From Lentinus brumalis (Eukaryota > Basidiomycota > Agaricomycetes > Polyporales > Polyporaceae): DNA of 64,000 nt. Positions within the stretch are counted from its first letter, which is position 1. Each line of letters starts with the position of its first letter. The stretch covers positions 1,488,001 through 1,552,000 of the forward strand of contig MARA01000001.1 in assembly GCA_001792895.1 (NCBI GenBank), read 5' to 3'. Made by a program: the position numbers and the translations under genes. The notes under the pieces are model-generated. The model saw only the letters and a list, made by a program, of their open reading frames with translations, was not told where the DNA came from and made no database searches. Below, in pieces: positions 11,114-23,584 of the stretch.

Positions 11114-13056
11114 ATGTCCTGCGGGAACCCCACAACAGAGCCAGATGCATTGATGCAACGTGAGCAAGCTTGTCATTGTGTACTGAGCGGTTCTTGATCG
11201 TGTGCAGGCAGAAAGAAGTATGACAAGACCAAAATTTGTGTTAGGTGCAAGGACGCCCAAGGAAACATAGTCATCAGACACACCGTCTACTGCAAGTCTG
11301 TCGCTCATGGACATACCATGATACATCAGAGAGCTAACGCGGTACCACAGGAACTGCTTTACCCCACTCCTCATCCACAAGTTCCGCCGCGTGCTCGAAC
11401 CTACCGTGAATCCCAAGCCGGACGGACCGCGACGGACGGCACTCAAGCCCGCAGGGAACCTTGTTATCGGTTTGTCCGGAGGCCTTGGCTCGTCGGTTCT
11501 CCTCGACCTGGTACACCGATGCTACGTCGCACTCGACAAGTCCACTATGCCGACGGAGGGGGGAAGAGATCATCCCCGGCATGAGCGGGTCTGGAAGAAG
11601 GTCACGGTATGCTATGTCGAAGTCTGCGATGCATTCCCCGGGGTGAGTCGCATTCATCTAGATTGTGTTTGAATGAGGATCTTGAGGCGGGTGAAGTAGA
11701 TGGACGACAGGACGGACGAAATCGCGCGTTTTGTCTCCCGCTACGACGAGCTCGACTTCGTGCCTCTCCGAATACAACACGCCTTCGACCGGACATGGTG
11801 GGAGAGGATAGGCAGGAGTACATCCTTCTCTGACATCGGAGTGGACTTGGCGGATGAGTGTATGTTCTCCCATACTCGCGTCGTCCGGAGATGCTGATAC
11901 ATGCCTCTCGCAGCTCTCCTCATCGAACCGCTCTCGCAAACGCACCCAGATCCCTTAACCGCTCTCCGCACATATCTCTCCTCACTGCCAACCCCCACTG
12001 CCATCCACTCCTCCATCCAAGCCCTCACTCGAGTCCTGCTCCTTCACACCGCTATCCAAACGGGTTCCTCCCACCTCGTACTCGGCACCTCCCTCACAAG
12101 CCTCGCGGTCTCCCTCATCTCAGGTGTCGCCCAAGGCGCAGGGTTCAACGTGCGCGAGGAGTCGATGGAAGAATGGACCCCCGACCCCGAGACGCGTCCC
12201 ACCCCTGATATCGTCTCGGATGACGGCACAGAAGGCGCGCGGAAGAGCAAGGAGGCGAGGCGTACGGTGCGCATCGTGCGCCCCCTGCGAGACATCGGGA
12301 TGAAGGAGTGCGCCACGTGGGCCTGGTGGTCGCACATACCCGTCGTCGGGAAGGAGAAGTGGGTCTGGCCAGGCGCGAAGCCCGGGATCGGTACATTAAC
12401 CAAAGGTACGCACCCTCGTATGCTTTGTGTCTTGACCAACCGCTGATTTGGAGCCGGCGCCTTCCAGACTTCATCCTGGGCCTCGAGCAAGACTACCCGT
12501 CCACCGTATCGACGATCGTCCGAACGTGCGGCAAACTCGCACCCAAGGGCGAAGTCGCCGGGAAATGCATACTCTGCGGACGGTTCGTGCACCCTACTCC
12601 GCTAATTCCTTCCCGCCATCCTGATGCCATTTCGTTAACCGCGCATATAGCCCGGCACAGCGGGGCGTGCAAGAGTGGAAAGCTCGAATATCCATCAGGT
12701 CGCAGCCGCCCCCTCCTCCTTCCGACTCAGACTCCACACACGCACCTGCCACACCAGCCCCAGTCGTCCCCGAGTCCAAGGCGGACACGCGCCCTTCGCT
12801 CACGCCATATCTCTGCTACCCTTGCCACACCACGCTCACGAGTCGCAGCGCCAGGCCCGTTCCCTCTCCTTGGCCAGACACCGCCCACTCCTCCGTCGCA
12901 CCCCTTCCGGTGTGGACAGAGGCACGGTTGGGTACGCATGCCGATGTCGGGGTATCTGTCGCGGACGAGGAGATCACAGTCGCGAAGAAGATGGACCAGG
13001 AGGAGATGAAGGGGATCGTGAACGAGTTCCTGCTAGACGACGAAGAAGGCTCTTAA
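11114..13056 (+). CDS. NCS2: Cytoplasmic tRNA 2-thiolation protein 2
   Basis: Partner of Ncs6/Ctu1 in thiolation of the wobble uridine of tRNA-Lys, -Glu and -Gln in the cytosol. It starts MSCGNPTTEPD, followed by KICVRCKD, HKFRRVLEPT, the PP-loop-like GLSGGLGSSVLLDLV, RIQHAF, LGTSLTSLAVSLISGVAQG, VRPLRDIGMKE, DFILGLEQDYPSTVSTI, CILCGR and YLCYPC, ending EFLLDDEEGS with TAA at 13056. The three CxxC pairs and the degenerate PP-loop are typical of Ctu2. Six introns. The 11114 start gives the usual short N-terminus before the first zinc pair. It converges on VCX1. No frame problems seen. Confidence 0.88.
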
Positions 13057-13534
13057 GTCCCCATCGCATGCTGATACTTACTACTCACTGTATCGATACG
13101 CTCATGACATCTGTGAAGGCACTTGTTCCGCACCAAAGTCCTTGCAGAATTAATCCGGCCGCCTTCCAAAGGACGGCGCAGAGTCTGTATCAGTACGTAC
13201 AGTCCGAAACGGAGGGCGACGATCTCGCGAGCTAGTGCTACAAATTCTACAGTCTACGGTCTACGTGAGATGTGCAAGAGAAAACTAGTGATATGTAGGT
13301 GGATAGGCCGTGAAAGTGTGATGCGGTATCTATGTACGGAAATGAACGTGCAATTAGTGTTGTACGAGATGCAAGCAGAAGATGGTATGCAATCTGAGTC
13401 CATGTCCGCCGGGAAGTTTGTGATTGGGGCTAGTAATGCATGGGCGGCCTCGCGGAGGTCGGGGGGTCGGAGGAAGATCAGTCTTGCGTAGGTATGTACA
13501 GCGATGATCGGGCTGTCGGTCCAAGATTCGGTAT

Positions 13535-16500
13535 TTAGAGGGCGATAGGGGCGGATTCGGTGCAGATGGCGAGGTTGGTCGAGAAGTTGGAGCCGGGATA
13601 GAACCAGAACGTGACCGCGATGACGACGTAGAGGCCTGCGTGCGCGTCGAGAATTCAGTTGTCGCGCAGTGATGTTCAGAATAAAATACGCGTACAGATA
13701 AGGATCACGCCTTCTAGCCAATTCGACTTGCCGTCCGCGACGACGTATCCCATAGTGTGTACAGAAATGTACAGGACCTGCGGAAACCCGGTAAGTGACA
13801 TGCAGAGCGGCAGAAAACTTGACCAACCACTTACCACCGACTCGAACGGGTCGAACAGGAGTGCGAGGGGCTTGTCCAGAATCCAACCGAGGATGACCAT
13901 GGTCGGAATAACGAACAACGCCGTTTGCTAGCAAACGAGTGATCAGCCAACTGCAAGCCCGACAGATGTGGGGGACTCACGATCGTAGAACCAACAGCGA
14001 CGCTGATACTGAACGCGAGCTGGTCCTTCACCGAGACATTGACCGCAACGATGCATTCTGCAAGGCAGCAATATCAAGATCCGCGTCGCCAGTAGGTGTG
14101 TTGGGACTTACCTGCGATCGCGCTGACAGCTGGGAGCAAGATGAGACCGATCCACTCCTTGCTGATCGACGGGGACAGGTGGTCCATAGTATCAACCATC
14201 CACTCCGCGTCAATGGCGACGAGCTAGGTATATGCGCATCAGACAGTCACTCCAACCATGCCTCTCAACAGAAGCGCCGAGTACTCACAACAGTGACGGA
14301 CGACAGTAACAGCAATGTCAACGTCCAGCTCATATCCGGCTGAGGCTCCGCCTTCGCACCCCGCACAGAGTACTGGCTCGGGCTTGGCGAGTTCCTCATC
14401 TGCCACTCCGATTCCGGGGTGTTGACAACGCTTCTCCTGCCTCCGCCATCATGCAGGCTCTCCGTATAGTAGGCCGACAGCACGTCACTGATGGGCGTCC
14501 GCGATCGTCCTCGCAGGTGGGCCGAGTGAGCCTGAGAGTGCCGCGACTTCTCGTCTCCGGACTCCGACTCGAACGAGTCGTCCCCAGAGCCAGAGCCGTA
14601 GGTGGGCGAAGCAAGACTGTTGCTGTCAGACTCGGACCCCGATCCCTGGCGCCGGACGACGAACCGCTCCCGCTCCGAGACGAGTCGGACAGTCGACTCC
14701 GCCGGCTGCGAGATGGGGTTCGACAGCGTCACTTGAGAAGTAGTGCCGAATGGGGACATCAGCAGTGCGGTCTTCGGGTGAACGCCTGCGCTGCTGGAGC
14801 TCATAGAGCGTCCGGGATGCATCAGGTAAGGTCCTGTCTCTGCTCTCGTCCTGGGGGACTCGTCTATGCTTAGAGCAGTTTCGGGTTCCTCCTCGACGGG
14901 GCTCACCACCTTCTCACCGACCGGAGTTACCGGTCTTGACCCAGTCGCCTTATGGCCGAAGGAGCGCAAGTTCGTCAACGACCCAGTGCGAAGTCGATCG
15001 ATGGAAGGCACGGGGGTCAAGCGGCCTACAATGTTATTGCTCTTCTGGCGCACGCGTGCGGTGGCGAAGCGGACGGATTCTGCGACGGGGAGCTGCTTGC
15101 TGGGCTCCCTGCTATCTTCATACAGATGTGTGTGGGACCACAGCTGGAAGACAAGGTAAGATCCGTAGACTGGGGGAAACCATTGCTCATAAACAGTCTG
15201 TAGAGGGCATGAGCAAGACCACCCACTGAAAAGGAGTACGACAGCGACCTGCAAGCAGAGCATTAGGTACATCAGCAGTTCAAGCACAAAGGGTACCCAC
15301 ACCGTGGCTCATACGCAGAATGTCCTGCTTCTGCTCCTGGAGCGTCGTGCTGATATCGTCCGCGCCGTCTTCCTTGCTGTAGGTAAGGGCAAAATGGAAT
15401 GCCGCAGGCAGCAAGACGGCGCCGACGCTGATACTCAGCAAGGACGAATGAATCTGAGTGGCGGCTTCGCTGAACGTCAGCTTGTGGGACACTTGGAGCG
15501 GGGTGACAGACAACTTACTCGAGTCGAACCCCTGTTCAGAAAATCGTGTGCCTCCCGCAAAGAAACACATTCCGAGAATGAGTACTAGCATATTGATCAG
15601 CTGCGCTGGAAGTGACCGAAACCTTCGGAGACGCACGTAGCTTGCTCAGCATGGCACCGATGACTACCGGATGTGAGTTGCTACGTTACACAACGAAAAT
15701 GCAATCGAGACGTACGCGAGGATTGGACGACTCGCAGCTCGCACTTGCGCAGTGCAATGATCTACATGACCCCATGTGTCAGGTCGAGTTCTCGTTTCGG
15801 ACGTTGCTAACTTACTGCGACGACAAGTTCGACACTTCGCCCAATGAGCAGTCAGTGGGTGTAACAAGATGGCGGGGCGAGTCCTAGAACAGCTTACATG
15901 TTGCTCTAGAGACGGACAATGGCTCAGTCACTCGAACACTTCGAAACTTGTCGAAACGACACCTACCAGACTGGAGTTCAGCAAGCCGGCTTTAGTGCCG
16001 CCTATCCTCCGGGACAGAACACCCGTAGCAAGATCGTGGAGCTATTTGACGGCATCGAATCAGCACAGCGCTCACGGCTTGTGTCAAGCGACAATGAAAG
16101 TCGTCGACCCTCACCTTGACCAATGGAATCATAGCAAGCAAGCACGCTGTGCATATATGAGCGTTCCGCGTACATGCGAGCGGTCGCATATGCCCACCTG
16201 CGAAAATGAGTTGCTCAGACTCCTCCATGGACATCTTGAGGATACCCTTGGAACGCCAAAGTCAGTACATGCATCGATATGAAGCATGCTGCCTCCATTT
16301 ACCGCGACCGGGATGAGGAGAATCATGATATTGAGCCCTGATTCGGATTGAGCAGTGTACGCGTTGCAAGGAGGAGAGCGCTTACATGAGTCGAAGAGGA
16401 TCACTCTCCAGCCTTGCCACCACCTGAGGGAGGGAGGACCTGCGCCTGTGCCGCCTCCCTTGTCGTACGGGGATTGACCGGTAGGATGCTGAGCCTCGCG

Positions 16501-16752
16501 ATCGGAGGCCCCCTCCGCGCCCCGGTTCCATCCCGAAAAAAGCTTCTGCGCGACCGAGCGACGGGCTTTGCTGGGCTCGTGGTTCGGGTTGAGAGGCATG
16601 GTGGACGAGTAAGAGGCGGAGGAGCCTCGGGTAGATGTCCTAGACATGGCGGGGAACGGCAGCGGTCGGAGATGAGTGTCGCACTTATCGTCCGAGGATG
16701 ATGGAGATAGCGAGGCCGCTAGTGGCTCGCGAGTTGATGAGCGGGAGAGCAT
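13535..16752 (-). CDS. VCX1: Vacuolar Ca2+/H+ exchanger with a long serine-rich loop
   Basis: CAX-family antiporter that loads the vacuole with calcium. From 16752 it encodes a polar N-terminus (Ser/Thr-rich), WWQGWRVILFDS, LNIMILLIPVA, SMEESEQLIFAG, LPAQLINMLVLILGMCFFAGG, and the family C-half FSISVAVGSTI / ALFVIPTMVILGWILDKPLALLFDPFE. It ends FWFYPGSNFSTN...ESAPIAL with TAA at 13535. Between two helices the exon at 14290-15240 carries an insert of roughly 250 residues, rich in Ser, Pro, Glu and Arg with no helix, probably a cytosolic regulatory loop. Many introns of 50-70 nt. Start could be an internal ATG (MSRTSTRG). The 420-bp divergent gap to COX4 shows no clear TATA. Confidence 0.82.
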
Positions 16753-17173
16753 GCGTGCCGTTTATAGTTTGTGCCAGAGTCGTGTCGACGGGGAGACGAG
16801 ACGAAAGGAATGTGGAAGGTCGCCGGGGACCAGGAGGTATACGGTGTTGTTGGTGGTGGTGGTACGTGGACAAGCTGCGGAACGCGTCGAGCGAGCATCT
16901 CTCCACCTGCGACCGAAGGGCTGTCCCCGCCGCTGCTGGCCGCTTGCGAACCGTCGCAGACGAGTCTGCTTAATTTAACCGAGCTTCGATTCCACGTCGC
17001 TTGCCTTATCCGGCCCCAAACCCGCAGCTGCAGGCGCTGCCGACGCGTGCCGGGCCACTCCGGGTGATGGGCGGGAGTGTGACGCGCTGTGACGCGGGGG
17101 TGACCCGGGCGGTCACGCAGGGATCATCGACCCGACACGCTCCTTGCCCGTTGCCTGCAGTCTCCCAAAAACC

Positions 17174-17766
17174 ATGTTCGCCGCCGCCCTCCGCCCCGCC
17201 TCCTTCGCTGCTCGCGCCGCCGCCCGGCCTGCCCGCTCGGCCGTCGTCCGCGCCCTCTCCACCACCGCGGCCCGCCGCTCTGAGCACCCGCCCCCTCCCC
17301 AGCTTTTCGGCGAGGGCGCGAAGCCCGGTGAGATCCCCACCGACCTCAAGCAGTCCACTGGTCTCGAGCGGCTTCAGGTCCTCGGTGCCCTCGAGGGCGT
17401 CGAGGTCTTCGACCTCAACCCCCTTGACTCGTCCCGCATTGGTACCCTCGCTGACCCTATCAAGGTCTTCTCCCTGGTGAGCCTCCGACGTGTCTCTCCT
17501 AGCCGCCCCGAGCGAGTCTGAACGCGTTTGGGTTCGCCTCCAGGAACCCGAACGCATCGTTGGCTGCACTGGCTCCCCCGCTGAGTCGCACGAGCTTCTC
17601 TGGTTCAACCTTACCCGCGAGAAGAACCGTCGCTGCCCAGAGTGCGGCTCTGGTACGTTCCCGAGCCACATACTTGCATTCCTCTCTTGACTCTTGGCTC
17701 CCGCCCTGTCCAGTCTACGCCCTTGACTTCCAGGGCTCTGAGCACGCCCACGAGCACGCTCACTAA
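17174..17766 (+). CDS. COX4: Cytochrome c oxidase subunit IV (mammalian Vb)
   Basis: Nuclear-encoded, zinc-binding subunit of mitochondrial complex IV. Exons are 17174-17475, 17544-17652 and 17714-17766, all phases agreeing. The N-terminus is an Ala/Arg-rich mitochondrial presequence (MFAAALRPASFAARAAARPA). The mature part has GAKPGEIPTDLKQSTGLER, IVGCTGSPAESHELLWF, the zinc pair RRCPECGS and YALDFQG, ending in a His-rich tail EHAHEHAH. Length about 154 residues is normal for the family. Strong GC3 codon bias fits high expression. Clearly a functional housekeeping gene. Confidence 0.92.
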
Positions 17767-20710
17767 ATCGAACACTGCGTGTTCTGCTACACTGTACTAG
17801 GAGCATGCACCGCCCGAATCAATCCTTCGCTTCCTCTAGACGTCGCGTTGTCCGTTGTACGACTGCACCTACCGAGATGAAAGATGCTGCGCGCACACTT
17901 GAATTCGTCACTGCCAGTGCTCGCGTCGTCGAGGCGGCCTAGGCCGGGCCGAGACCTGCCGACGTAGGCGCGTCGAGTCTCGACGTCCAGACATAGCCAG
18001 ACAGGTCTCCGCTCTCACTAGTCGCCACGGCGGTCACCCAGGGTCACCCATCGTGATGCGCTCGTAAATCGTGCGGCAGCAAACCTCGGGTCGCGGTGCG
18101 TGATTCTCTTTGCGTTAGCGCATCGCTTGACGCTTGTAACGGAGTGCCTGCGCAAGCTTGGAGGCATTCACAGAAGAGACTACTGGCTCACGCGTCTCCT
18201 CCTGTCCTGCCATGACATACATCGCGTGTTCAAATCGAACTCCTGCACTGGGTGTCTCATCCCTGCGTCAGATAGACGCCCATACTGCCTGTCCAATCAC
18301 ATGGCGGAGGTTAGACCACTGCCTGGACACTCAAACCTGTCCGTGCGGCGCCGACAGCTCTTCTTCTTCACGTTAACGGGGTGCGTGTAGAGTTCATGAT
18401 GACAACGTCGACTGTTTGCGGTACGAGGTGTGTAAGCGCGATTGCACGATTTTGCGTGGCTGCCTTCATGTTGCCTGCCCCAGGAGCCCACCATCCGACA
18501 GTGACTGTTATCATGGGATAGGGCTTTGATTTCCTCTTGACTTTCTTCTATATTGACGTTGACGTATGTCTGTGGTCCTGTCAATCTTCTCTAGGTAGTC
18601 AGAGGTAGTCCTGGGTCCAGAGACCGGGCTTCTCCGGTCTGTCCGCGTCGACCCTCATCTCGTCGACCGTCCCTATCTGCCCTCCCTGTCTAGTTCCATC
18701 TCCACCATCTCCGCCATGGTTGGCATGACGAGCGTGCCCGGATGATCCTCCACGAGCAAGGCTCAAGGGTAGAAGATCCCCGAGGATGCCTAGTTACTTC
18801 CTGCGCTGGCCAGTTCGCTGTCGACAGTCGCACGACTGACGTACCAGATCTCGTTGCAGGTCGCTGATATCTTCCACGTCGCAGTCGCGAATTCGGATGC
18901 AATTGGGTCGCGCAGATCATCTCAATTGTCGGTCCCGAAGTTTGACATGTGCGGTCACCATGGGTCTAAGCTCGGGCGCTTTACTCGATGCTCGTCCTCT
19001 ATGCCGTCGAGATGAATCGAAGGTGCCTTCCGGACTGGCAAGTTGGAAGTCAGTCGGCAAAACGGGGAATACTTTCACAGTCTACCAACTGACGACTCGG
19101 GGCGTATCGAGCGTTCATGCACATGTCCGACCTAGTGCACGCCGGCATGTATTACTTCCACTTCGGACTTCCCCTGCTCGGGTTCGCGGGAGGCAAGTAA
19201 CGTCAGTCGCACGAAACCACATGAATCAACATATGTACTTAATTAAATCTATCTCCGAAGAAGAGCACTTACGAGACTTAAGGCTGGTGCTTCTTGCGCT
19301 TCCGTCACTTTCGGGTTGCATGTGTTGATCTGGAAGGTGCCACTTCTCCTCCCCCGTCGTTACGAGGGACCTCCCGCCCAGGAACATGACAAGAGGCCAT
19401 GACGCTCATTCATAATGATACACATGCATGCCATTGCTCCCTGCGTCCCGCCCGGAACATGTGGACAAAGGGACGCACTCGGAGCGGACCTGAGCGTTGA
19501 ACGTTGAGGACCGAGGTTGTGACCGGACGCAATCCGAAGATGGAGAAGCTATGTATCTCGTCCAGTACCTATGTAGATGCAGATGTGGTTGCGTTCGAAG
19601 TTCAAGAACGTAGGTTGGGCGGACCAAGCGGAGCCGAAGTAAAGTTCGACCCCGTCTGCTTCGGAGTGCTGACCGTTTCCATGCTGTCATCGAAGTCGGT
19701 GCCGCTGGGCCTCTCTCCGGACGACTCTCTCGCCGCTTCGATGAGTGAACTTCTCCCGCCTACTCCAACTTACATTAATATTCTCAGGCAAGCTGGAGGC
19801 TGCGAACTTGTATGCCACGCCATATGCACGCGGGGAATCCGAAGCGCAGCACACAATGCAAGAAGAGGTGCGTACGTACATCGTGTAAGTACTCGTCTTG
19901 GGTCGTGGAAGAGGCTCGAAATCCGTGCCCTCCGCACGTCGACGTTGCGAGGGACAGCTGTTGTGCTTCGTCCTTGACCGTGCCTCCTATCATGCTGCGT
20001 CTCTATGCCGGCGATTCCTCGGACATCGGGCATGTGGATGAGTGCGGTGATAGATGAAAGGATGCCTCAGTGCCTGAGACGGCATCCGCTGCACTTCGTG
20101 TTCTTGCTGAGCGTTCCAGCAGGTCGAAGATGGACGCGGCTTGCAGCTGACGGAGTTGCGATGAGTTGCTAAATGCCGGCGGGTTGGCTGGTGGTAACCA
20201 TGAAGTCGCTTGGAGACGGCTCTGAGGCGGGCCGGCTGGAATTCCATGGTCGGATTCTGTTGTGATGAGCCCCTTGGCACACGTCCGCTTGATGGGTCAA
20301 AATTACACGATTGGGAGTCAAGTCTGTGGCCGGATTTCGAACAAAGCTATGAGACGTGGAAGTGTTTCCTTGAGCCCTTGTTCTAGCAAGACAGCCACCG
20401 CAGAGTCAACACGTTCATGCTTGTTGACAGGTACTTACAGTAGCGTATACTGGCTACACGCCGCATCGTGCCGCGGACGACGGGACGGGTGAATGGAGGG
20501 ATTGCCGATGGGACCTGGCCATCAGGAACGAGCGTGGATGGGAGGCTGAATGCTGGCCGAGTGCCCTGGCAACGACGGCTCGATCCTACGTGCTTGCCTT
20601 GTATGGGCATCTCCTCCGACATCCTTATCCTCGAGTTCATTACGCACTCCGAGCGTCGCCTCGGAACAGGGCGGCCGGATGCAGCTGGACACGCGCGCAC
20701 GATGCAATCA
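17767..20710. other. 2.9-kb stretch without a convincing gene
   Basis: Small ORFs occur on both strands, the longest being 157 codons at 19504-19977 (+). None shows a domain, a matching exon neighbour or the GC3 bias of the flanking genes. It may hold long UTRs, a noncoding RNA or decayed sequence; I see no tRNA, transposon end or tandem array in it. Confidence 0.5.
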
Positions 20711-20717
20711 TATAAAA
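20711..20717 (+). promoter_or_regulatory. TATA box of the repeat-domain secreted protein gene
   Basis: A consensus tataaaa lies 205 bp before the ATG at 20922, followed by a pyrimidine-rich stretch (20745-20780) typical of strong fungal promoters. This implies a leader of about 170 nt if no 5' UTR intron is present. Confidence 0.6.
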
Positions 20718-20921
20718 CCCGCGGGAGGCATCTCCACGGATCCTCACTCTTTCCCCCCTCCCTGCTCTTCCCTTCAAGACCTTGACTGGTTCGTTGAACG
20801 GCCGCTTTCTGCCTTCTTCTCGACCAGGTGTCATTCCACTTTCTAGTCGGTGCCATCCAGTGCAACCCCTCTTGAGCAACATTATCCCTGTCTAGTCCAT
20901 TTCTTCCTTTTGCTAGCCAAG

Positions 20922-22979
20922 ATGGTGTTCTCCAAGTCTCAAGCTACCCTCGTTGCTTTGTATGTCCTTGCCTCCTCCCAGCAGGTCTTCGGCCGCATGC
21001 GCTGGATGGAGCGGGACAACCGCCCCGTCTGGTTGAACCCCCGTCGTTTCGGCCAGGAGCACCCCGCTGTCATTGACAAGCTCAGCGCCGCGTGCCCGGG
21101 CCAGGTCTGCGGCACGCTCTCTGGTGCTGCCATCACACCCCTTCTTGCCGCGCAGCCTGAGTGCTCGCAGCAGGACATGGCCGACCAGATCATCGGTGAG
21201 TCTCGGCGCCTCTTACAGCTGCACGAAGCTTGACCTGACGTCCGCTCGTTCTCGCGCAGATGCTGCCCAGCAGTTCGATGACGCCACCAAGGCGAACATG
21301 ATTGCGCTCGCCGTCGAGTACCGCCAGGCCGAGAAGAACACGCCCCCTGATTTCACGACCAACCCGCCGAAGAACCGCAACTCCGTCTTCTGCCAGAAGG
21401 CCCCCAAGCACGCGGAGCTCAACGGCCTCGTCCAGGCCCAGGACCCGGCTAACGACCCCAACCTCTTCTTTGACCCCGCTACCGGGAAGACCGTCACCAA
21501 GGGTTCGCAGGCCAACACCTCTCCCTTCGGCAGCTCTGGCTCGAACAACGCCGCTGCTGCTCCCTCGTCGACCGCAGTCCTCGCAGTCAGCGCGACTGAA
21601 TCTGCCACTGCCACTGCTACGGCTAGCAGTGACTGCGAGGTACGGCTTCTGTCTGCATACTTTCTCACTCGACGCTCACGCCTTCTGCACAGAGCGTTGT
21701 TACCGTCACCGTGACCGCCTCCGCAACCGACGCTGCTTCTACCGCCGCCGCCGCTACGTCTGCCGCTGCCGCTGCGTCGTCGACCGCTGACGCCTCGGCT
21801 ATCGGCGACTTCGGCTCTTGCTCAGTCCCGCAGATCCAGTTCGGTGTCGGCTTCGACAACCGCAAGGAGACGTCGTTCGAGCCGGTTGACCAGACCTCGT
21901 ACAACCACGGCTCTGCTCAGGCAATTGGCATCATCACCCAGTTCATCTGCGACACCCTCACCAACAAGTGCGGCGCCGATGCGACAGCCAAGGCGACTTG
22001 CCAGACCGCTAAAGCGGCTGCTGACACTGGTGCCGCGAAGACTGGCGAGCAGGCCGATCTCTTCAACGCTGCGTTCGGCATCACCACCAAGTTCGCGGAC
22101 GTCGTGGCCATCGACAACCAGGGCAATGCCATCCCCGGCACCGGCAACGCCGCCGCCCAGCAAGCTTCCACCGCCGCCGATGCCACTGCCACTTCTGCCG
22201 CTGCTGCCGCGTCGTCGACCTCGACCGCTGGCGCCTCGGCCATCGGCAACTTTGGCTCTTGCTCGGTCCCCCAGATCGAGTTCGGTGTTGGGTTCGACAA
22301 CCGCAAGGAGACCTCCTTCCAGCCCGTCGACAAGGCGTCGTACAACCACGGCTCTGCCCAGGCAATCGGCATCATCACCCAGTTCATCTGCGACACCCTG
22401 ACGAACTCGTGCGGCGCCGACGCGACTGCCAAGGCGACCTGCCAGACTGCTAAAGCCGCTGCTGACACCGGTGCCGCCAAGACCGGTGCGCAGGCCGACC
22501 TCTTCAACGCCGCGTTCGGCATCACCACCAAATTCGCGGATGTTGTCGCTGTCGACGACCAGGGCAGGCAGATCGCGGGCAGCACCGGCTCTGGGGCCGC
22601 CCCCGCCTCCTCTTCCGCCGCTGCCACGGCTGCTGCGACCACCACCGCGGCCAAGGACACGAGCACGGCTGCTGCGACCGCCACGAAGTCGTCGGCTGCT
22701 TCTGCCACAAGCGCGGCCGCTGCCGCGTCCGGCGGCAACCTGCAGACGTTCACCGGCGCGCTTGGCGGTGTCACTCCCCCGCCCGTGACGGCGAACGCGG
22801 ACGGCTCGTTCCAGGTCCAGGGCAACGCCTCGTTCAAGGACCTGAACAACGCCCTCACGCGCTCGTGCGACGTCCAGCACAACCAGTGCGCCAACGCCGC
22901 GAACGCCTCGGGCAACAAGGGCGACCTCACCGTCTCCGCGTGCGGCGACCAGCAGACGCAGTGCGACGCCGCCCACTGA
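20922..22979 (+). CDS. Secreted Ala/Cys-rich protein with a duplicated domain
   Basis: Three exons (20922-21195, 21260-21639, 21693-22979) give about 647 residues. An N-terminal signal peptide (VFSKSQATLVALYVLASSQQ) precedes an N-domain with CPGQVCGTLSGAAITPLLAA and DDATKANMIALAVEYRQAEKNTP. Ala/Ser/Thr-rich linkers then separate two near-identical modules (FGSCSVPQI...FNAAFGITTKFADVVA), followed by a C-terminal module with CDVQHNQCANAANASGNKGD and a final QTQCDAAH. I know this kind of protein as an uncharacterised Agaricomycete secreted family; enzymatic motifs are absent. Linkers look O-glycosylated. A wall or matrix role is inference. Very high GC3 suggests strong expression. Confidence 0.8.
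21792..22571 (+). repeat. Two-copy 441-bp in-frame repeat
   Basis: The segment 21792-22130 recurs at 22233-22571, exactly 441 bp (147 codons) later, with only scattered substitutions. Each unit contains FGSCSVPQI, GVGFDNRKETSF, ICDTLTN-CGADATAKATCQ and a following Ala/Ser linker. The in-frame period and close identity indicate a fairly recent internal duplication or ongoing gene conversion. Confidence 0.9.
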
Positions 22980-23584
22980 GCGGCCGCTCCCCCTACCTCT
23001 GCTTCCGTGGTCCGGTCTTCCGTGGCTTCCTCCTGCGGCGCATCGAGGGCAGCCTTTCCCGCTATCGCTAAGCACTACATTACATACCAGCTGTGAGACT
23101 TGCCGAGGGTTACTGGTTCTACCGTACGTCCCCGACCATTCCACAGTGGGGGCCGTCTAGAGTACTGCTAGTCTACACTTCTTCTGCCGTTCTTTCTTCC
23201 GCACTGCACTGTAGCACGTACTGGATGCACGACTGCTCGACGCTGTATTTTGACACTCGTTTACTTAGGTCTCGGTCTTGGAAAGAGCATACCCCCTCCC
23301 TTTTTCTTGTCATGTGTGCGTGTGTGCGACGAAGTCTGGCTGTTGTCAACAAAGAGGCAACGGCGGTGCGAACAACGTGCAGGCTTTCAAGCTCAGGCCT
23401 GCAGGAATGAATCAGAAATGATACGTCATGGTCGAAGATACATGCATTGCTTCAAAATCCAGATAACCTGAGAATCGTGCTCGTCGGTCGGAGAAAATGG
23501 TTCGTTGCAGGGCCTCTAGGCTGGGACTCTATCGTACGGTGCACAGCGATAGGAACATGCTACGCTCAACGGTCAGGTCTCATC
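22980..23584. other. Convergent intergenic gap
   Basis: About 600 bp between the stops of the secreted protein (22979) and the unknown gene at 23585. No supported gene, repeat or RNA seen. Confidence 0.55.

Noticed and set aside
19504..19977. 157-codon plus-strand ORF in the large gene-free stretch
   Set aside because: No domain, no neighbouring exons, and codon third positions are unlike the nearby real genes.
21822..23144. 440-codon minus-strand ORF
   Set aside because: Antisense shadow of the GC3-rich repeat-domain gene; Arg/Gly/Val-rich composition with no real motifs.
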